A stretch of DNA of 64,000 bases from Eudoraea adriatica DSM 19308 (lineage in GTDB: Bacteria > Bacteroidota > Bacteroidia > Flavobacteriales > Flavobacteriaceae). The DNA is taken from the NCBI RefSeq assembly GCF_000382125.1, contig NZ_KB907546.1, positions 248,001-312,000 of the forward strand, given 5' to 3'. Positions 8,353-16,954 of this stretch are shown one piece after another. How positions within the stretch are numbered: position 1 is the stretch's first letter; every line of letters starts with the position of its first letter. The notes beneath the pieces were generated by a model that was given only the letters and a program-made list of their open reading frames with translations, had not been told where the DNA came from and did no database searches. The position numbers and the translations under genes were made by a program.

Positions 8353-8787
8353 ATGAGCATTAAATACTACACCCTACCTCTAAATACAAGGATGCTGATA
8401 AATAGAGGAGTACATGAATCATGTAGTTTAGAGCAGTCCATATCGCATCATATTCATTTGATTAACACTTCTAATTTTGGCGAATGTGCATTTGACGAAA
8501 CTTTTGGTTGTGCTATTTGGGTCATTGATTTTGATAATTTAAAGACCACCAATAGCCTTAAAAGTCTTATTCAGCAATCGTTGTACGAGTCCTTGTCCAG
8601 ACATGAGAAAAGGCTTCATTCGATAGAGGTAAGCGTCAGAATGAAACAAGAACAGATATCCGGCGTAATGAATTCGGTCAGAATTAAGAGAAAATTGGAT
8701 ATACGTGTTAAAGCACAAGTAATAAAAACAAATGAGGCATTTTCATATGTGGAGTATTTCTATATTGGGCCTTTATCATATTCGTAG
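8353..8787 (+). CDS. tssE: T6SS baseplate subunit TssE (gp25-like)
   Basis: A 144-residue soluble protein of the usual gp25/TssE length. It starts with a segment containing 'DETFGCAIWVIDF', then a helix with 'SLKSLIQQSLYESLSRHEKRL', typical of gp25-like proteins (the variable part of the fold that precedes 'I..YEPRL' in other T6SS), and ends in beta strands with 'VEYFYIGPLSYS'. TssE sits in the baseplate wedge and nucleates the sheath. It opens the rightward unit; tssF starts three bases after its stop, indicating translational coupling. Confidence 0.82.
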   Translation: MSIKYYTLPLNTRMLINRGVHESCSLEQSISHHIHLINTSNFGECAFDETFGCAIWVIDFDNLKTTNSLKSLIQQSLYESLSRHEKRLHSIEVSVRMKQEQISGVMNSVRIKRKLDIRVKAQVIKTNEAFSYVEYFYIGPLSYS

Positions 8788-8790
8788 CAG

Positions 8791-10629
8791 ATGGGAAAAA
8801 GCACCAAGGAGCAAATTAAAAATAGAATGATAAAAAATGCGGCCGACATTTGGGGTGTTGAGGCCAATGAAATAGAAATGTCATTTGATCCTATCGTTTC
8901 ACTACTCCTTTCTGCTTGTTCTGCTGAAATTGAAAAAATTTCGGTGGAAATGGATGAATCCCAGACAAGAATAACAGAGAAGCTTATTCAGCTTATGACC
9001 CCGGAAAAGATTATTGGCCCAAGACCTGCACATGCTATTTTGTATGCCGAGCCCGTTGATAATATTACAACTATCAATCCGGAGTACCACTTCAGCTACA
9101 GAAAAAAAATCCCCTACAAAAAAACATCGGTTAAATTTAAGGATTTATATTTCACTCCAGTTCAGGACTTCAATTTGGTCGATGCCAAAGTTAAGTTCAT
9201 AGCCACTGGAACGAACTATATTCAATTAGAAGAAAAAAAGAATCGTCAGATTCTGGGAAAGAACTATAAGAACCTAATATTACCTCCTTCGACGGTTTAT
9301 CTAGGAATTTCAAGTAATCTCAAGACGATTCTTATAGAGGACGTTTCTTTCTATTTCGAACTTCAAGGGAATGAAGATAAGGAGTTGTTCTATCATCATC
9401 TTAGAAATGCCGAATGGTTTGTTAACGAAACCAAGCTAGATGTTATTAGTGGTTTTTACAATAACAATGAAGATCACAAGACCGATTTAAAAAACATATT
9501 TGAAGATGTCTCCAATAAATCCAATTCTACATGCCAGCAAATAAATAATAATTATAGGAGACATTATATTACAATAAAGGCCATGGCTAATGAAAATGGC
9601 ATTAAAAAATCGAACTTCAGTGAACTGAATGATTTTTTGGAAGGCAATAAGATTAAAACGGACGGGGAAATTCGATGGATCAAGATTGTGTTCCCAAGAA
9701 TTATCAGCAATAAGATTCTAGGAAATTTGTATTGCTCATTAAATACTTTTCCTGTTCTAAATAGAGAGCTACTGAGTTTTTCATACCATCTAAGGAATTA
9801 TACGCATATTATACCTCTTAAAACAGAGGATTTGTTTTTTGACCTGAAATCGATTGTTAATACCGATGGAAAGATGTACAAAGCCAGAAGTAAAAACAAT
9901 ACGAACACGGATAAGGGGACTTTCATTATGAGAAGTGATAATGTGGGTAAATTAGATCGGCGAAAAGCAAAAGAGTACATTGTCTATTTAGTGGAGTTAT
10001 TAAAAGATGAAAGTGCGTCATTTTCATTTTTAAACAACGAATTTTTATTAAAGAACTTGAAATCATTAAATCAGCTTATAGCAGTTTTAGAGAAAAAGGT
10101 TGCCGAAAATATCAACGAGGAAACGCAAACCAATTATGTGGTTTTAAAACCTCACAAGACTGATGAACATCTTTTGGTCGATTTTTGGACATGTAATGGT
10201 GTTTTGGCCAATAACATAAAATCAGGAAGTGAATTAAATATTTACAAAGGGATAGGCGTGAAGCAAACCAATAGTTATCTAATCAGCACGAGTCACGGTG
10301 GTAAAGATGATTTGACTATGGTTGATCGGCTTAATTCTTACAGGCGATCGTTACTCTCCAGGGATAGAATTGTAACTAAAGAAGATGTAAGGGCCTTATG
10401 CTATGAAATATATGGCGAGAAGATAGAAAAAGTTGAAATTAAAAGAGCATATACAAAAGACCTGAATTTGAACAAGGGTTGGATACCCTGCATTGAAATT
10501 GTTTTAACGGCAAACAATCATTACAACACAGAAACAGAAGATTGGAATTCAACGAATAATAACCTCTTGTACCAACTAGAAAAAAAATCAATAAATGTCT
10601 TCCCTTATAAAATAAAAATATTAAATTGA
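8791..10629 (+). CDS. tssF: T6SS baseplate subunit TssF
   Basis: A 612-residue protein, the expected size for TssF. The N-terminus ('EQIKNRMIKNAADIWGV') and a segment near residue 75 with 'LIQLMTPEKIIGPRPAHAIL' match the TssF region where 'L...PH...P.PS' occurs in other systems. The C-terminal third carries 'YRRSLLSRDRIVTKEDVRALC', the part similar to phage gp6/baseplate J proteins. TssF forms the baseplate ring with TssE, TssG and TssK around VgrG. Long internal strands and no membrane segments fit a cytoplasmic location. Confidence 0.85.
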   Translation: MGKSTKEQIKNRMIKNAADIWGVEANEIEMSFDPIVSLLLSACSAEIEKISVEMDESQTRITEKLIQLMTPEKIIGPRPAHAILYAEPVDNITTINPEYHFSYRKKIPYKKTSVKFKDLYFTPVQDFNLVDAKVKFIATGTNYIQLEEKKNRQILGKNYKNLILPPSTVYLGISSNLKTILIEDVSFYFELQGNEDKELFYHHLRNAEWFVNETKLDVISGFYNNNEDHKTDLKNIFEDVSNKSNSTCQQINNNYRRHYITIKAMANENGIKKSNFSELNDFLEGNKIKTDGEIRWIKIVFPRIISNKILGNLYCSLNTFPVLNRELLSFSYHLRNYTHIIPLKTEDLFFDLKSIVNTDGKMYKARSKNNTNTDKGTFIMRSDNVGKLDRRKAKEYIVYLVELLKDESASFSFLNNEFLLKNLKSLNQLIAVLEKKVAENINEETQTNYVVLKPHKTDEHLLVDFWTCNGVLANNIKSGSELNIYKGIGVKQTNSYLISTSHGGKDDLTMVDRLNSYRRSLLSRDRIVTKEDVRALCYEIYGEKIEKVEIKRAYTKDLNLNKGWIPCIEIVLTANNHYNTETEDWNSTNNNLLYQLEKKSINVFPYKIKILN

Positions 10630-10696
10630 ACCTCTAGTTTCATTCAACTAAACTTTGTTCAAAATCTCAATAGAATAATCTAAAAACTGTAAAAGT

Positions 10697-11728
10697 ATGC
10701 GCTCAGGGAAAAATATGTCGTCCCACCTGGATAGAAACGTTTTTATCTTTTTTATAGTTGTTTTTCTTCTTGCTGCCGGTTCTTTTTCTTTTAGATATGC
10801 CAATTACGAACCTTGTGATGAGATTATGTTTTCATATGACATAAATGATCTGAGGGCTGGAAAGGTTATACAATTTGAAGATAAGTCCGAAGGTGCCAAA
10901 AAATGGGAATGGGATTTTGGCGATGGGACTGGTATAAAAAGTCAAAGAGAGCAATTACATGTTTTTGATAAGGCCGGGGATTATAATGTTAGGCTAGTCG
11001 TTAATAATAAGTGCGAAAGAATCGAAACGGTCCATGTAAAGCCTGAAATTATTTTACTTGATTCTACAAAGTTTCCAGTGTTTAATTTGGCAAAAAGTAT
11101 TAGGGTAGGCCAAAAATTAATAGTAACTGATGAAACAGAAAACGCCAGTTCTTGGGAATGGCGATTTGGAGAATCGGCAAATATAGACGCCTCCACAAAA
11201 ACAGCTGAATATATTTATGAAGAACCAGGTCTGAAAACAGTATCCTTAATTGTGAATGAGGATTTAGATTATATCAGTAAAAAGAAAATTAATGTAATAC
11301 CTTCAAAAGATAGCCAAAAGCGCCCAATAGAAATCAGTACAGAACCAAGAAGAAAAGGATTGGATTTGCCCAGAGCTCCGAAAAGTACAAAATTCAATTT
11401 ACCTAAGGCTCCTAAAGGTTCTGGGTCCCAGGAAGGAACCGAGAAAGATAAGGTAACAACCAATCCTTCGCTAAGTGATCAAAATTTAAAAACGAAGTTA
11501 CAGATGATTTCTAAAGGCCAAATGGCGCCTGAGGCCTTTGCTGAGTTTTTTTGTAGCGATCCCAATCCGTTGGTTGTTGCGAATGGCAGGAACTATACAT
11601 TCAGGTCTTTGTGCGATGATGTAAAAGGTAAAAATATAGCAATAGAAACTATAAAAGTTTACAGGGCTATTGATATGAATTGTATTAAATCATTTAATAT
11701 AGACTATAAAGAAGCAAAGGATAATTAA
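10697..11728 (+). CDS. tssP: PKD-domain bitopic membrane protein, probable T6SSiii TssP
   Basis: A 343-residue protein with one N-terminal membrane anchor ('NVFIFFIVVFLLAAGSFSF', about 14-32) and a periplasmic part. A PKD-like beta-sandwich with 'WEWDFGDGTG' and 'FDKAGDYNVRLVV' spans about 50-110, a second degenerate copy with 'SSWEWRFGE' and 'EEPGLKTVSLIV' spans about 130-190, and a proline/lysine-rich linker with a twofold 'LP(R/K)APK' repeat follows near residue 225. A cysteine-containing C-terminal domain ends it. TssP of the T6SSiii envelope complex is a bitopic inner-membrane protein. The locus and layout fit, but the TssP name is inferred. A second possible ATG is at 10715. Confidence 0.65.
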   Translation: MRSGKNMSSHLDRNVFIFFIVVFLLAAGSFSFRYANYEPCDEIMFSYDINDLRAGKVIQFEDKSEGAKKWEWDFGDGTGIKSQREQLHVFDKAGDYNVRLVVNNKCERIETVHVKPEIILLDSTKFPVFNLAKSIRVGQKLIVTDETENASSWEWRFGESANIDASTKTAEYIYEEPGLKTVSLIVNEDLDYISKKKINVIPSKDSQKRPIEISTEPRRKGLDLPRAPKSTKFNLPKAPKGSGSQEGTEKDKVTTNPSLSDQNLKTKLQMISKGQMAPEAFAEFFCSDPNPLVVANGRNYTFRSLCDDVKGKNIAIETIKVYRAIDMNCIKSFNIDYKEAKDN

Positions 11729-11745
11729 ACCTAAAGATAGAAGAG

Positions 11746-12906
11746 ATGAGTGCTAAGGAACAAGGGTTTTATAAAGTCAATTGGATAGATGGGATGAAGA
11801 TCAACAAAGATCATTTTATCGCCATGGAAAATTCTATTTTGGAAGTAATAAAACATTCTGAGCAAACTAGTATTACACCTACTAATTTTGGCCTTTTACC
11901 AGAGCTCTCTGATCAAGAGGCTTCATTAGACGTCAACATATCTGTTGATGGACAATCTACGATTGAAGTCGTTCTTCATACATGTCGAGCTATTACATTA
12001 GGTGGTTACCTTATAAACATTTCGAAGGAGACAACCAAACTAATGGAGCAATCTGGTTATATCCTGAAACAGCAATACAGTATTAAAAAAAAGGATAAGG
12101 AATGGTATGTTGTACTCACTGTAAATCCTTTAAAAAGAATAGCCGTTGGAAATGCGGATCCGGAGGAGAATCCACCACGTCATCCTTATGTTTTCCCGGA
12201 ATACAAGCTGGATATAATACCGAGTAGTGAAACGACTAAACAGGAATTGGGATTATATCACCTGACAATTGCCAAAATTATCGTTGAAGATGGCAAACCA
12301 AGTATTGATTCAAATTTTATTCCACCCTGCAGATCTATACAAAGTTATCCGGACTTAAAGTTTACTTATAATGAAGTTGGTTCTTTCCTAAATCAGATGG
12401 AGGCTTTTTCCGTTTATATTATACAAAAAATTCATCAGAAGAAGCAAACTAACGACTTAGCGAACATTGCCTTATACCTTTCGGAGCAAGTAGTGCATTA
12501 TCTCAATGCCTATATAACCGAATATCGAATAATTGACAGGTATGAACCACCTATTAAAATGTTCTCTAAATTAGGTGGTTTGGCAAGGGTTATAAAAAGT
12601 AGCCTGGACATTTTTGTAGGCACTGGGAAGGAAGATTTTCTAAACTACCTGACCAATTGGTGTGATTTGAATCAAGGTGCATTAGAGGGTGTATTAATTG
12701 AAACCATTGAAATGGAATATGTTCATACAGATATAAACGCTTCACTTGAAAAAATCTCATCATTTACGAAACTTATGTTGACATTATTTAAGAAATTAAA
12801 TGAATTGGAGTACATTGGCAAGAAATCCGAAACCGGAATTTTTGTTAAAGAAGAAGTTGTAGATAATACTGAAGTTAAAAGCAGAAGAAGTTTTCTTTTA
12901 GATTAA
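11746..12906 (+). CDS. tssK: T6SS baseplate/membrane connector TssK
   Basis: A 386-residue protein with the TssK opening 'YKVNWIDGMKINKDHFIAM', equivalent to the 'V.W.EGM.L.PQHF' start of TssK in other T6SS. It is followed by a beta-rich shoulder containing 'IATNPLKR'-like 'VLTVNPLKRIAVG', a helical middle, and a C-terminal segment. TssK trimers connect baseplate wedges to the membrane complex and descend from phage receptor-binding proteins. It starts 17 bases after the PKD gene, in the same unit, and is followed after about 90 bases by tssO. Confidence 0.87.
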   Translation: MSAKEQGFYKVNWIDGMKINKDHFIAMENSILEVIKHSEQTSITPTNFGLLPELSDQEASLDVNISVDGQSTIEVVLHTCRAITLGGYLINISKETTKLMEQSGYILKQQYSIKKKDKEWYVVLTVNPLKRIAVGNADPEENPPRHPYVFPEYKLDIIPSSETTKQELGLYHLTIAKIIVEDGKPSIDSNFIPPCRSIQSYPDLKFTYNEVGSFLNQMEAFSVYIIQKIHQKKQTNDLANIALYLSEQVVHYLNAYITEYRIIDRYEPPIKMFSKLGGLARVIKSSLDIFVGTGKEDFLNYLTNWCDLNQGALEGVLIETIEMEYVHTDINASLEKISSFTKLMLTLFKKLNELEYIGKKSETGIFVKEEVVDNTEVKSRRSFLLD

Positions 12907-12993
12907 AGTAAACCTAAGTTTTAATTACTGAAGTATCTAAGCCAATTTAAATCTTAATTGACAAAAGTAGCATTCCATAAAAGTAACTAGAAC

Positions 12994-13500
12994 ATGAAAG
13001 CCAAGAATAGTAAAGAAAGGTCCGGTAGTTTTTTAAAGTTTTTTGTTCTTTTTGTGATAACCGTAGCTATGATTCTTGTAGCGGTGTATTTCAACTTCGA
13101 AATTCCTGAAAAGGAAAACAAATTATTACGGGAGCAGGTAAAAGTAATCAAGGAAGATATGGAATATCAGAGTGATTTCTTTGCTGAGATGCAGATTTTA
13201 AAAGGAATGATTGACTCTTTGAAAGTGCCTGGCCAGAATACCTCCTATCAAAATACGCTGATTAGCACCAAGATCGTAGATCTTGAGAAAAATGTTCCGC
13301 CAAAAAGTTCTTCTCATGTATATGACATGCATATGGCTATAATCCAGCTTTATATTGAATTGCAAACCGCAACAGATAAACTGCAATCGCTTCGGGATGC
13401 TGAAGGCACTATAGCTGAATATAAGGAATTCTATGAAAATTGTAGAGATGATCTAATAGAGGCAGAGCGGGAGCTATATATAGCAAGGAGATCACGTTAG
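12994..13500 (+). CDS. tssO: T6SSiii transmembrane protein TssO
   Basis: A 168-residue bitopic protein: basic N-terminus, one membrane helix 'FFVLFVITVAMILVAVYF' (about 17-34), then a mostly helical, coiled-coil-like periplasmic region with heptad-style leucines and many Glu/Lys residues. Size and layout match TssO, a T6SSiii-specific component of the trans-envelope complex with TssN, TssP, TssQ and TssR. It is the last T6SS gene of the rightward unit. Its stop codon abuts the stop of a decayed opposite-strand gene at 13501, which probably marks the edge of the conserved locus. Confidence 0.82.
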   Translation: MKAKNSKERSGSFLKFFVLFVITVAMILVAVYFNFEIPEKENKLLREQVKVIKEDMEYQSDFFAEMQILKGMIDSLKVPGQNTSYQNTLISTKIVDLEKNVPPKSSSHVYDMHMAIIQLYIELQTATDKLQSLRDAEGTIAEYKEFYENCRDDLIEAERELYIARRSR

Positions 13501-13785
13501 TTATTTCATTTTCTGTAAATTATTGATAGTCTCATTTGCATCAACAACACCTTCCTCATGTACTGTTTTTAAGTGGTTATCCAAATTCCATTTTCTTATT
13601 GCAATAAAATTTCTATTTTGTTTATTGATATACAGATTTATATTATCCACATAAGTTTGTTGACTTTCCAATGGTATCCAGTCATAATTTTCGATTCTCC
13701 ATTCACTCTATTATATAAATAAATGCTTGTTGGTTTGCTCTTCTACAAGATAATCATCTTGACAATGGAAGCTTATAATTCTAAC
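13501..13785 (-). pseudogene. Decayed 3' end of an unidentified gene, with two consecutive in-frame stops
   Basis: The minus strand directly abutting the tssO stop reads as a convincing protein tail of 68 residues ending 'VDANETINNLQKMK' and a TAA at 13501-13503. It includes 'WIPLESQQTYVDNINLYINK'. Upstream, two consecutive in-frame stops (13708-13713) interrupt it. Beyond them the same frame continues for about 24 more coding-like residues ('DDYLVEEQTNKHLF') before a further stop at 13786-13788. No start codon is available, so this is a relic. I do not recognise the family. Its position just outside the T6SS suggests a lost cargo, immunity or accessory gene. Confidence 0.6.
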
Positions 13786-13820
13786 TTATAGTAAACATTT
13801 ATGCAGAAAAAAAAATAAAA

Positions 13821-13848
13821 AAAACCGAAGACTTATGTCTTCGGTTTT
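13821..13848. terminator. Bidirectional intrinsic terminator
   Basis: A perfect 12-bp stem 'aaaaccgaagac' / 'gtcttcggtttt' with a TTAT loop, flanked by A-runs on the left and T-rich sequence on the right. It can end the leftward collagen-like lipoprotein transcript (13864) and any rightward read-through from tssO. Confidence 0.9.
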
Positions 13849-13863
13849 TAATACCATTTAATG

Positions 13864-14481
13864 CTAATAAGCAATATCATAAAAATCGCAAACTGCATAG
13901 TAGTCGTTAACATTAACTCCAGCTTCTCTCAATCGGTCATAAACTTGTTGTTGACTTGTTTTTCCAGATGTCGTCGTGGTCGATTCTATAATTATGACTC
14001 TGCCAGAATCTAGGTCACCAGCCGCGATGCTCGCATTATTACCCGATCCATCAACATAATCAAAAATAATTAATTGCACCGCTAAGTTTACATCTACACC
14101 AAAAGGAAAACCAAAAGAATCTGCAGGACAAGGCACAGGAAACCATCTAATACCGTCATTTAGGTATACCAAAATACCATCATTATCCAATACATCTTGC
14201 GTTAATTGAGTAATTGTAACCTGGTCAAAGGTCCCTTCAAAAGTAGAGGCATCAAATGTAATGTTTTGAACATTGGCATTACCATCTACACCATCTACAC
14301 CATCTACACCATCTGCACCAGCTGCACCATCTGCACCATCTGCACCTGCTGGACCTGTTGGACCTGCTGCACCTGCCGGACCTGCCGGACCTGCCGGACC
14401 AGTATCACCATCACTACAAGAAACTATTACTAATGCAAATGACATTAACGCGATCATTAAAATGTTTTTAAATTTTTTCAT
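13864..14481 (-). CDS. Collagen-like repeat lipoprotein
   Basis: A 205-residue protein with a lipoprotein signal peptide (lipobox 'ALVIVSC', Cys22) followed by 'SDGDTG', acidic residues of the kind found in Bacteroidota surface-export signals. Residues about 27-68 are an uninterrupted collagen-like Gly-X-Y tract, first rich in GPA and then in GAD/GVD. The C-terminal domain (about 70-205) is beta-rich with an Asp-rich segment. The DNA under the tract is made of 9-bp repeat units (about 14281-14405), so repeat-number change is likely. Similar C-terminal regions follow GXY tracts in many Bacteroidota lipoproteins. The function is unknown; surface stalk or adhesion is inference. Confidence 0.85.
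   Translation of the reverse strand: MKKFKNILMIALMSFALVIVSCSDGDTGPAGPAGPAGAAGPTGPAGADGADGAAGADGVDGVDGVDGNANVQNITFDASTFEGTFDQVTITQLTQDVLDNDGILVYLNDGIRWFPVPCPADSFGFPFGVDVNLAVQLIIFDYVDGSGNNASIAAGDLDSGRVIIIESTTTTSGKTSQQQVYDRLREAGVNVNDYYAVCDFYDIAY
14281..14405. repeat. Short in-frame tandem repeats encoding the Gly-X-Y tract
   Basis: Plus-strand runs of 'accatctac' and variants, then 'acctgccgg', repeat in a 9-base period, as expected for Gly-X-Y coding DNA. Adjacent units are identical in places, which favours slippage that changes stalk length without a frameshift. Confidence 0.8.
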
Positions 14482-14624
14482 AATTCATGTATTTTAAATT
14501 TGTTTTTGGTTAAACGAACAGAGAATTAATGTCCACCCTAATATTATCAGGAATTAACTTTCCGTTAATTAATATTCAATGTAAGGGAACTCAGTATAAA
14601 AATAAATACTGCAAAATGCGTATT

Positions 14625-14846
14625 TTATATTATTCCGTCTCTTATGCAGTAACTAACAGCCTGAGTGAGCGTTTTAAATTTAGTTTTCTTAAGGATATTA
14701 TTTCGGTGTGTACGTACTGTATCGTATGAGATGTATAGCTGGTCTGCAATTTCTTTTGAACTCAGACCCTCTGATAACAAGTTTAGGATTTCCAGTTCTC
14801 TTGTAGAGATTACCATTGATGTTGATGTGTATTTTTCGAAATCCAT
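14625..14846 (-). CDS. Stand-alone LuxR/GerE-type DNA-binding protein
   Basis: A 73-residue protein that is almost entirely a LuxR-family helix-turn-helix: 'STRELEILNLLSEGLSSKEI' leads into 'ADQLYISYDTVRTHRNNILK'. It lacks a receiver or sensor domain, and its own start (ATG at 14846) is upstream of the domain, so it is not a simple truncation in this frame. Such single-domain regulators exist in Bacteroidota. It may regulate neighbouring island genes or the collagen-like lipoprotein downstream. Targets are unknown. Confidence 0.85.
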   Translation of the reverse strand: MDFEKYTSTSMVISTRELEILNLLSEGLSSKEIADQLYISYDTVRTHRNNILKKTKFKTLTQAVSYCIRDGII

Positions 14847-15630
14847 TTATAAAGGTGTAAAATTCCTATCTATATTAATTTAGTATGAATCTTCGCTATA
14901 TTTCTATTATAAAATATTCTAAGACAAAAATTAGAACTCAACGTTCTATGCATTTAGATAAGGGGGAGTAAATCAAAGGGGATTATCAATTTAATGAATT
15001 TTTAACACTTTTAACAAATAAATCCAATAGATTTTTTAAAAAGCTGATTAGATCATTTAAAATGAGGTTATTACTGTATTAAGAATAGTAGGGGGTAACT
15101 ACTTAATTCGCCTAATCTTGATTTCGAATGAGGTTTAAGGGCATGTTATGGATGCTTTGTGATGATCAACTCTTTGACTTAATCTGATCATTTCGGTCGT
15201 TACATCTGGGGATGTTTAATGGTGCATAATACATCAAATAGAACATATCACACGTAATCTTAATCATTTATATAATTATATTTTACATTAAACAGCATAT
15301 CGTATTTTGATTAGGCAACTGTAAAATATTTTGTATATTACTACTAAGCCTCTTTTGGCGGCAGAATATATGATAGTAATATTAGGCTGGAATGATTATT
15401 CAACTAATAAATAACATTACTAAAATTTATAAGTAATCATAGGCTTAAAAGGATTAATATTATTGATATTAACTACGTTGCACCAGGAATAATTGCTCCG
15501 ATTCGACAAAGAAACTCAATGAATTGTTAGACTATTTGGCCATGTGGGTTATGTGACAAAATTGCATTTTAATCCTGTGTTAAGTTCGTGTAAGATTTTG
15601 TTATGTAACTAATTAAAAAAAAAGATTAAT
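14847..15630. other. Long AT-rich non-coding stretch
   Basis: About 780 bases with no supported gene. It contains, near 15340-15390, a copy of the element shared with the leaders of the genes at 20043 and 21766 ('cttttggcggcagaatatat'). The rest shows no coding-like frame that I would defend, and could hold decayed DNA and promoters for the divergent 14846 and 15631 genes. Confidence 0.5.
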
Positions 15631-16245
15631 ATGTCTGGTTTCGATGATTTTAAAAAACAAATATCTAAGCTTACTGCTAATTTTCCTGTTATACCAATTT
15701 TACCTTCTAGAGTGGAAAAAAAACTTGATGATTCGGTTATGAGGGGTCTTATGGTATCTGAACGCAATCGATACCTATTACTCAATCAAATAAAAACAGG
15801 TGGTTATAGTTGGGGTTCTGCAGATTATGGTTTTATATTAGAAGACCCCAGTTTGAAAACTAACAGCACCAGACGTAGATTAATGGTTATCGATAAAACA
15901 AGGGAGGGTTTTCGTGCTAGTTTAAATAAAAGTTTGTCGGGAGGCGGAGGGGGAAACCCTGTATTAGATACCTTACTGGGATTAGCTATGGGCTTTGTTA
16001 GTGGACCAGCTGGAGTTGTTTGGACTGGAATTACCACTGTATTAGCATTTTCAAATAGAGACCAACAACCTGTTCGAGTCAGAAATGGTGATGAAATCCA
16101 CCATATTGAAGTAATTGGCATGAATGGTAGTAAATTAGAACACATGGAATTAATTATTCTTGTCGATCCATATAGGGTTAAAGCTAAACGAGATATTCAA
16201 CAATGGATTATTCATGATAAACGTACAAAAATTATATTTCCTTAA
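15631..16245 (+). CDS. Orphan protein with glycine-rich hydrophobic centre
   Basis: I do not recognise this 204-residue protein. It has no signal peptide. Residues about 103-107 are five glycines, followed by a hydrophobic stretch 'LDTLLGLAMGFVSGPAGVV' and 'TGITTVLAF' (about 111-140) that could form a membrane hairpin. The flanks are soluble and the C-terminus is basic. Soluble proteins with a central hydrophobic hairpin are common among secreted pore-forming toxins, and the gene lies next to a T6SS, so an effector role is possible but unproven. It has a version of the shared upstream element about 270 bases before its ATG. Confidence 0.6.
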   Translation: MSGFDDFKKQISKLTANFPVIPILPSRVEKKLDDSVMRGLMVSERNRYLLLNQIKTGGYSWGSADYGFILEDPSLKTNSTRRRLMVIDKTREGFRASLNKSLSGGGGGNPVLDTLLGLAMGFVSGPAGVVWTGITTVLAFSNRDQQPVRVRNGDEIHHIEVIGMNGSKLEHMELIILVDPYRVKAKRDIQQWIIHDKRTKIIFP

Positions 16246-16954
16246 AAATTTTGTTAGTGTGGAGAGAATCGCAATAGACTTGTTAATATTGAGTATTTTC
16301 CAATCATACTATAGGCCTTATTATATTCAATCAATAGTTAATCTAGCATAATATTTGGATGAGAGCGTTATCGGATGGTATGCCTTACAGAGGAGCACTT
16401 GTAACACTTTGAAACATTCGGAGTGACCCAGGAATGTTAAAAATAAGCTCTGGGGGTTAGTCCATACACTTTATGATGGCCCATCAGTAAACAGATATTG
16501 ATGGGGAATTTGTACTTCCATTTTTTTGGGAAGGGCATCAATTCTGTGCCCAATTTAATTCCTCAGTTTTTCTGGTATCTGCTATTAGCCCTCATGGAGC
16601 GCCGGGGCCAGTGCATCTGCATCTGGCCGACTCTCATTGGCCTCCTATGGGTCCTAGTTGCTATCAATGAGCCCAAGCGGTGTTATGTCCGCGTGTAAAT
16701 CAAAGCTTAATAACAGAGCACCAGTAAGAAAATTTAATAATAAGGCTGTTAAATACAAGGGCCTCGCATCGTTAGAAAGTCTTTATGAAACACAAAATTC
16801 TAAATACGCACCAATACTTATATTTTCCAGTTTATTGTTTGATGCGTTTCATAAATTTACTATTAGGCCGTTCACTACAAATTCTGTAGTGGGCAAAGGG
16901 GGTGATACATTTAAGGTCAAGGGCATTGCCAACTCCACCTTCGCAATAACTTTC
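16246..16954. other. Intergenic stretch of mixed composition
   Basis: About 700 bases. A stretch near 16590-16690 is clearly richer in G+C than its flanks, and looks like inserted or degraded foreign sequence. The open frames here (for example 16498-16698 and 16658-16990) do not read like proteins, and the second runs into the 3' end of the gene at 16955. No terminator hairpin or RNA is evident. Confidence 0.45.

Noticed and set aside
14281-14405. Repeat array considered as CRISPR
   Set aside because: The period is 9 bases with no spacers, and it is the coding repeat of a Gly-X-Y tract.
14206-14497. Plus-strand open frames rich in Thr/Cys or Ser/Pro
   Set aside because: They are the antisense of the collagen-like repeat gene; the short-period repeat makes long open frames in several phases.
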